A DNA stretch of 46,078 nucleotides from Bacilli bacterium (GTDB taxonomy: Bacteria > Bacillota_I > Bacilli_A > RF39 > UBA660), in NCBI GenBank assembly GCA_028694645.1, contig JAQVKM010000008.1:1-46078 (forward strand), in the 5' to 3' direction. Below the pieces are notes generated by a model. That model had not been told where the DNA came from. It searched no databases and saw nothing but the letters and a program-made list of their open reading frames with translations. Below, piece by piece: positions 42,118 through 46,078 of this stretch (position 1 is the stretch's first letter; each line of letters opens with the position of its first letter). Both the position numbers and the translations under genes were made by a program.

Positions 42118-43275
42118 ATGTTTAAAAGAATATTTTTAGTAGTAATGGATTCAGTAGGAATAGGTGAGGCTTACGATGCTTCAAAATTTGATGATTTAGG
42201 AACTAATACAGTAAAAAATATACTACAAAAAACGAATGTTCAATTGCCAAATTTAAAAAAATTAGGTTTACATAATTTAATATATCATGTTAATGATGAA
42301 ACAACAGGTTATTATACTAGAGCAGTAGAAGAAAGTAATGGAAAAGATACCTTGACAGGACATTTAGAAATGATGGGGATTATAACTAATATTCCTTTTA
42401 AAACCTTTTTAAATAATGGGTTTCCAGATGAATTAATAAAACAATTAGAACAAAAAAGTGGAAGAAAAGTAATTGGGAATATAGCAGCTAGTGGTACTGA
42501 AATAATTGAACAGTTAGGAGAAGAACATATGAAAACTGGGTCAATTATTGTTTATACATCCGCTGATTCAGTTTTACAAATAGCAGCTCACGAAGATATA
42601 GTTCCTTTGGATGAATTGTATGAAATTTGCCAGATAGCACGTGATATAACTCTTAAAGAAGAATGGAAGGTAGGCAGAGTTATAGCTAGACCTTTTGTTG
42701 GAAACCCAGGCAATTTCACAAGAACACCTAATCGCCATGATTATGCCCTTGATCCAGTTAATAAAACAGTTTTAGATTATTTAAAAGATAATAATTTAGA
42801 AGTTATTAGCATTGGTAAAATAAGTGATGTTTTTAATAATTGTGGAATAACAAAATCAATTAAAACTAAAGACAATATTGATGGAATTAATAAAATTATA
42901 GATATTCAAAAAGAAAAATTTAAAGGACTTTGTTTTGCTAATTTAAATGATTTTGATTCAAAATATGGTCATAGAAGAGATGTAATAGGATATTCAAATG
43001 CATTAAAAGAGTTAGATGATAGAATTCCTGATATAATTAATAATTTATTATTTGATGATTTGCTAATATTAACAGCTGATCATGGAAATGATCCGACATA
43101 CAAAGGAACTGATCATACAAGAGAAAATATTCCTGTATTAATATATTCAAAAAAACTAATTAAAAATGGGCAAATAGAAGTTCTTAATTCATTTAGTGAT
43201 ATAGGAGCAAGTATAGCTTATAATTTTAATGTGATTAGTCCCTCAGGAACAAGTTTTTTAAATAAGATTAAATAA
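42118..43275 (+). CDS. deoB: Phosphopentomutase
   Basis: A 385-residue phosphopentomutase of the alkaline-phosphatase fold: VVMDSVGIGEAYDA, DLGTNTVKNI, NGKDTLTGHLEMMG (catalytic Thr), TSADSVLQIAAHEDIV, RPFVGNPGNFTRTPNRHDYA and LTADHGNDPTYKGTDHTREN. It interconverts ribose-1-P and ribose-5-P (or deoxy forms) and links nucleoside salvage to central metabolism, which fits the add gene at 21756. Start behind AAGGAGG, 12 bases after xerD; both are likely in one mRNA. The stop lies inside the terminator. Confidence 0.96.
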   Translation: MFKRIFLVVMDSVGIGEAYDASKFDDLGTNTVKNILQKTNVQLPNLKKLGLHNLIYHVNDETTGYYTRAVEESNGKDTLTGHLEMMGIITNIPFKTFLNNGFPDELIKQLEQKSGRKVIGNIAASGTEIIEQLGEEHMKTGSIIVYTSADSVLQIAAHEDIVPLDELYEICQIARDITLKEEWKVGRVIARPFVGNPGNFTRTPNRHDYALDPVNKTVLDYLKDNNLEVISIGKISDVFNNCGITKSIKTKDNIDGINKIIDIQKEKFKGLCFANLNDFDSKYGHRRDVIGYSNALKELDDRIPDIINNLLFDDLLILTADHGNDPTYKGTDHTRENIPVLIYSKKLIKNGQIEVLNSFSDIGASIAYNFNVISPSGTSFLNKIK

Positions 43276-43289
43276 TCTTATTTTTTTTT
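43261..43289 (+). terminator. Terminator overlapping the deoB stop
   Basis: A 9-bp stem AATAAGATT (43261-43269) with AATCTTATT (43274-43282) and a run of T. The last codons and the TAA stop form part of it. Confidence 0.85.
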
Positions 43290-43335
43290 GTTCCAAAAGC
43301 CCAATTATTTAATATATTATTATAGGAGTGATTTT

Positions 43336-43773
43336 ATGGAAGAAAAAATAAATATATTAAATGAATATTTATCTAATTTAAAAGTTGAAAACGATAATTT
43401 ATATAATTTACATTTTAATGTGATTGGAAGTAGTTTTATGGGATTACATAAAAAATTACAAGAATATTATGAACACTTAGCTTTGTTTTATGATGATATA
43501 GCGGAGAGAATTAAAATGTTAAATGGTTACCCAATTACATCATTAAATAAAATGGAAGAAATATCAACAATCAAATCAATGAAAAGTATGGATTTTAATT
43601 TTAATCAAGTTTTAGAAATATTAAATAATGATTTTAATTTTTTAGTTGATTATACCAAAAATCTCATCAAAATATTTGATGATAGTCAAGATTATTATAC
43701 GACAAATATTTTAAATGAAATATTAATGTATTTAGAAAAAGAATTATGGATGATAAAAAGTACATTAAAATAA
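43336..43773 (+). CDS. Dps/ferritin-like protein
   Basis: A 145-residue four-helix protein of the Dps family. The motif NLHFNVIGSSFMGLHKKLQEYY followed by LALFYDDIAERIKMLNGYPI matches NxHWNVxG...LHxxF...DxxAERI. It keeps the two His, the Asp and the Glu used as iron ligands, with Phe in place of the usual Trp. Dps oxidises and stores iron and protects DNA. I chose the ATG at 43336 behind TAGGAGTG. It may also belong to the Dps-like starvation or ferritin subgroup; iron storage is an inference. Confidence 0.88.
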   Translation: MEEKINILNEYLSNLKVENDNLYNLHFNVIGSSFMGLHKKLQEYYEHLALFYDDIAERIKMLNGYPITSLNKMEEISTIKSMKSMDFNFNQVLEILNNDFNFLVDYTKNLIKIFDDSQDYYTTNILNEILMYLEKELWMIKSTLK

Positions 43774-43788
43774 CATCTTTCATTTTAA

Positions 43789-43817
43789 TTGACAATTTCA
43801 ATTGAATAAGTTATAAT
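43789..43817 (+). promoter_or_regulatory. Promoter of the prepilin gene
   Basis: TTGACA (43789-43794), a 17-base spacer and TATAAT (43812-43817): a full consensus sigma-A promoter, the best in the window. Confidence 0.9.
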
Positions 43818-43844
43818 TAAAACATAGTATGAAAGTAGGATTTT

Positions 43845-45152
43845 ATGGAAAAAAAAGGATTTACATTAATAGAACTTTTAGCAGTAATAGTCATACTAGC
43901 GGTTATAGCTTTGATACTTGTTCCAACAATTTTAGGAATAATTAGTAAGGTCAAAAAAGGTGCACTACTTACTTCGGCAAATGGAATTATTGAAAGTGCA
44001 ACATTATATTATGCAAAACAAACAAGTAATATTGAAAATGACTTAGTATTTAATTTTGATGGAACAAATAAAGGAACAACAAATGATAACGTTTCTTTAT
44101 CATATAAGGGTATTGTTAAAGCTAAAGGAGAAGTAACATTATATACAAATGGGAAAGTTTCACTTTGCTTGAATGATGATTCATATTATGTTTTTAAAAA
44201 TATTGATGATAAAACAACCTCAGTAGGTGTTGGAACTTGTGTATATAATGAAGAAACAGGACTATATGTTGGCTTAGCTCCAGGAGAAAGTCTTATTCCT
44301 CCAGTTGCTATAGGTACACAGTGGGATTATGCGTATTTAAGAGATGCTCAAGAATTTATTGTACCAATCGATGGAACTTATAAGTTAGAAGCTTGGGGAG
44401 CAGGTGCTATTGGGACATATACTGGAAGTTATTATGCAAGTGATAACAGATGGAATAGTACTAGTTTTCCTATTGGAACAACTTATTATTCATATGGATC
44501 ATATGCTAAGGGTAATGTTTATTTAAAAAGAGGAGATATAATTTATATATATACTGGTAAATCACGAGATAATACTGGGTGGCAAGGAACAAATCACGGA
44601 GGAAATCCAGTTACTGTTTCTATTACGTGGTATGGAGTAAATATTACTCAGACAACAAATACATCTTCTTATTATAGTTCAGGAGCTACTGATTTTAGAA
44701 TAATAAAATCCACAGAAGCTGATGGTTGGTCCGGAACAAATTCATTAGAATCGAGAATTGTTACTGCCGGTGGAGCAGGAGGATTAACTCAAAATGGGCA
44801 CTGTCGAGCCGATTGGAATGCTGGTCAAAAAACTTATACAAAATATGGATATGATGTTGTAGCTTCAACAACAGAATCAAGTAGTGGCGTATTAGGTCAA
44901 GGTAAAATTGGGTATGCAACAATGTCATCAGTTACAAAAAATGATGGAAATTATTATAGTTACGGATGGTATGATTATGGTGCCGGTGGAGGAGGATATT
45001 ATGGTGGTAATGCCAATTCTGTTGGAACTTCATTAGTTAAAAATTATACTAATATAGCAACAGGTATAAATTATAATCTTACTGATACTTCTACATCAAA
45101 TAATGCAAATATATCAAATGGATATGCAAAAATAACATACATTGAAAATTAA
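43845..45152 (+). CDS. Type IV prepilin with glycine-rich C-terminal domain
   Basis: A 435-residue prepilin. The leader MEKKG is followed by FTLIELLAVIVILAVIALIL, the classic pilin helix with cleavage after Gly5 and Glu at mature position 5. A pilin-like stalk and globular part (about to residue 140) has two cysteines (SLCLNDD, VGTCVYNE). The rest, from QWDYAYLRDAQEFIVPIDGT on, is a Gly/Tyr-rich domain (KLEAWGAGAIG, TAGGAGGLTQNG, YGAGGGGYYGG) like glycine-rich domains of surface receptors and adhesins. This makes it three times longer than a major pilin and suggests a tip or minor pilin with an adhesive module. It has a consensus promoter and its own terminator. Confidence 0.9.
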   Translation: MEKKGFTLIELLAVIVILAVIALILVPTILGIISKVKKGALLTSANGIIESATLYYAKQTSNIENDLVFNFDGTNKGTTNDNVSLSYKGIVKAKGEVTLYTNGKVSLCLNDDSYYVFKNIDDKTTSVGVGTCVYNEETGLYVGLAPGESLIPPVAIGTQWDYAYLRDAQEFIVPIDGTYKLEAWGAGAIGTYTGSYYASDNRWNSTSFPIGTTYYSYGSYAKGNVYLKRGDIIYIYTGKSRDNTGWQGTNHGGNPVTVSITWYGVNITQTTNTSSYYSSGATDFRIIKSTEADGWSGTNSLESRIVTAGGAGGLTQNGHCRADWNAGQKTYTKYGYDVVASTTESSSGVLGQGKIGYATMSSVTKNDGNYYSYGWYDYGAGGGGYYGGNANSVGTSLVKNYTNIATGINYNLTDTSTSNNANISNGYAKITYIEN

Positions 45153-45179
45153 AAAGAGATTATTAATAATCTCTTTTTT
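45151..45179 (+). terminator. Terminator of the prepilin gene
   Basis: A 12-bp stem AAAAAGAGATTA (45151-45162) with TAATCTCTTTTT (45167-45178), loop TTAA, then T. Confidence 0.85.
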
Positions 45180-45191
45180 GGGTTAACAAAT

Positions 45192-45392
45192 TTATCTAAG
45201 AGTAAATGAATGATCATCATTTTCATCTAATTTGAAAGAACGATCTTCTTCTTCAAAACCAATATCATTTTTTACACTATTATTTTGATTATTAGTGTTT
45301 TTAATGTTATTACTGTTTCTATTACAATCACTAACATTTTTGTTATTTTTTGATTGAACATTCTTAGATTGTTTTTGATTATTTTTTTTCAT
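45192..45392 (-). CDS. Small Asn-rich hydrophilic protein, 66 residues
   Basis: Not recognised. The N-terminal 45 residues are almost only Asn, Lys, Ser, Gln and Val, with one Cys; the tail is acidic with an FEEEDRSFKLDENDDHSF-like repeat (EEDRSFKLDE / NDDHSFTL). GGGTGAT precedes the ATG at 45392 on the minus strand, and a longer upstream frame with a membrane-like segment has no ribosome binding site. The composition suggests a disordered protein. It is convergent with the prepilin gene. Confidence 0.6.
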   Translation of the reverse strand: MKKNNQKQSKNVQSKNNKNVSDCNRNSNNIKNTNNQNNSVKNDIGFEEEDRSFKLDENDDHSFTLR

Positions 45393-46043
45393 TTTATCAC
45401 CCAATAATATTATTTTCAATATAAAAATAATTATACCAAAATTATTATACAATATGTTTTAAAAGTAGAGTGGGTGAATATTATATATGATATGTAAAAA
45501 ATATTTAAATAAAATAATTTAAAATAATAAGATTATAAAATTTTATTAAATAAAAAAAGATTATATTTAATTAATTAATATTTTTTGTGTATATTTATAG
45601 TATAAATAATAGTGATATTAAATATAAAAATATAATTAAGTATAATAATAATATATAATACTATATATTTAACATAATAATGTTATTTTAAATTCTTGAA
45701 AAATACATATTAGTTAACATAATATATATTAACGGAACCAAATAATTTGTGTTAAAATCTATTACAAAATATTATTTATCCTATCTATATGGTTAATTTA
45801 TTGTATTTAATTTAATATAATATAATTATTCATTTATTATATTAATTATTTTTAATTATGTTTAAGCTTATTATAAATTATTAATTTAAATTATCTATAA
45901 TTTATTTATTACATATATTAATTATAGTAATTAAATACTATTAATCAATATAATAGTATATATAATTCACTTTTTATTTTATTAATATGAACTAAATAAT
46001 TTTAAATAGGGGTTATTAATAATAAAAAAACATAACTTTTTAA
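45393..46043. other. Gene-free, extremely AT-rich stretch
   Basis: About 650 bases of nearly pure A and T with few G or C. I see no gene, tRNA, clear repeat array or DnaA-box cluster (no TTATCCACA-type sites). Stop codons are dense in all frames. It contains only the upstream region of the Asn-rich gene at its left edge and a terminator at its right edge. Confidence 0.7.
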
Positions 46044-46052
46044 TTATGTTTT
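46027..46052 (-). terminator. Terminator for a gene entering from the right
   Basis: AAAACATAA pairs with TTATGTTTT around an 8-base loop. On the minus strand a run of T's follows, so it probably ends a leftward gene beyond the window. Confidence 0.55.
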
Positions 46053-46078
46053 AAGATACTTTTCTAGATTGGATTTCT
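46044..46078 (-). CDS. Possible C-terminal end of a leftward gene
   Basis: On the minus strand one frame reads KSNLEKYLKT and stops with TAA at 46044-46046, inside the terminator hairpin, as in many genes of this window. Only ten codons are visible, so the call is weak; the other frames also stop nearby. Confidence 0.3.
   Translation of the reverse strand, partial: KSNLEKYLKT

Noticed and set aside
45453-46043. AT-rich stretch considered as a replication origin
   Set aside because: No DnaA-box cluster and no dnaA or dnaN nearby.
1-46078. CRISPR arrays, tRNA and rRNA genes, insertion sequences
   Set aside because: No regular short repeats with spacers, no tRNA-like T-arm sequences, and no transposase or terminal inverted repeats were seen.

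Overview
The window comes from a very AT-rich (roughly three quarters A+T by eye) Gram-positive-type bacterium of the Bacilli/Mollicutes-related lineages, probably an uncultured gut-type member. This rests on gene content (HrcA/CIRCE heat-shock control, T-box leader, RNase J, DnaG-SigA-TrmK cluster, ComEA/ComEC, XseAB-SpoIVB) and on codon use. UGG is the tryptophan codon and genes are full length under the standard bacterial code. All 43 complete genes I call end in TAA or TAG; none ends in TGA.

Layout. 1-1137: 3' part of a repeat-containing surface or tail-fibre-like protein. 1341-7833: heat-shock operon hrcA-grpE-dnaK-pepF-dnaJ behind a promoter flanked by two CIRCE operators. 8146-9958: two zinc-ribbon membrane proteins. 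10041-15023: an RNase J paralogue with a degenerate active site, then rpsB (S2 with a C-terminal SAP/Rho-N-like extension), tsf, frr and a signal peptidase I. 15034-17371: a cyclic-di-GMP-I (GEMM) riboswitch with a terminator, ahead of a 689-residue adhesin-like surface protein. 17426-20835: PH-domain protein, nusB-xseA-xseB and a SpoIVB-type peptidase. 20903-23264: radical SAM/SPASM protein, adenosine deaminase and an unknown protein. 23293-27198: T-box leader, HD-domain hydrolase, valS and an unknown protein. 27283-31995: cdsA, rseP, comEA, comEC. 32046-36559: dnaG-rpoD-trmK between two minus-strand genes (DUF6512-like and YqfQ-like). 36668-39601: a PilC/GspF-type pilus platform protein with a long N-terminal extension, and prepilin peptidase. 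39619-43773: small membrane protein and rarA (minus), XerD-type recombinase, phosphopentomutase and a Dps-like protein. 43845-45152: a prepilin carrying a glycine-rich C-terminal domain. 45192-46078: an Asn-rich small protein, an almost pure A+T gene-free stretch, and probably the tail of a leftward gene.

How it fits together. Most of the window is core machinery for protein folding, translation, transcription and lipid synthesis. Over it lies a cell-surface/DNA-uptake layer: pilin, prepilin peptidase, pilus platform, ComEA and ComEC, plus a surface protein under c-di-GMP control. The most notable items are the riboswitch-adhesin unit, the probably inactive RNase J paralogue, the S2 fusion, the absence of TGA stops, and very compact punctuation in which stop codons sit inside terminator hairpins and promoters begin inside the preceding terminator. 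I saw no tRNA, rRNA, insertion sequence, integrase-bounded prophage or CRISPR array.
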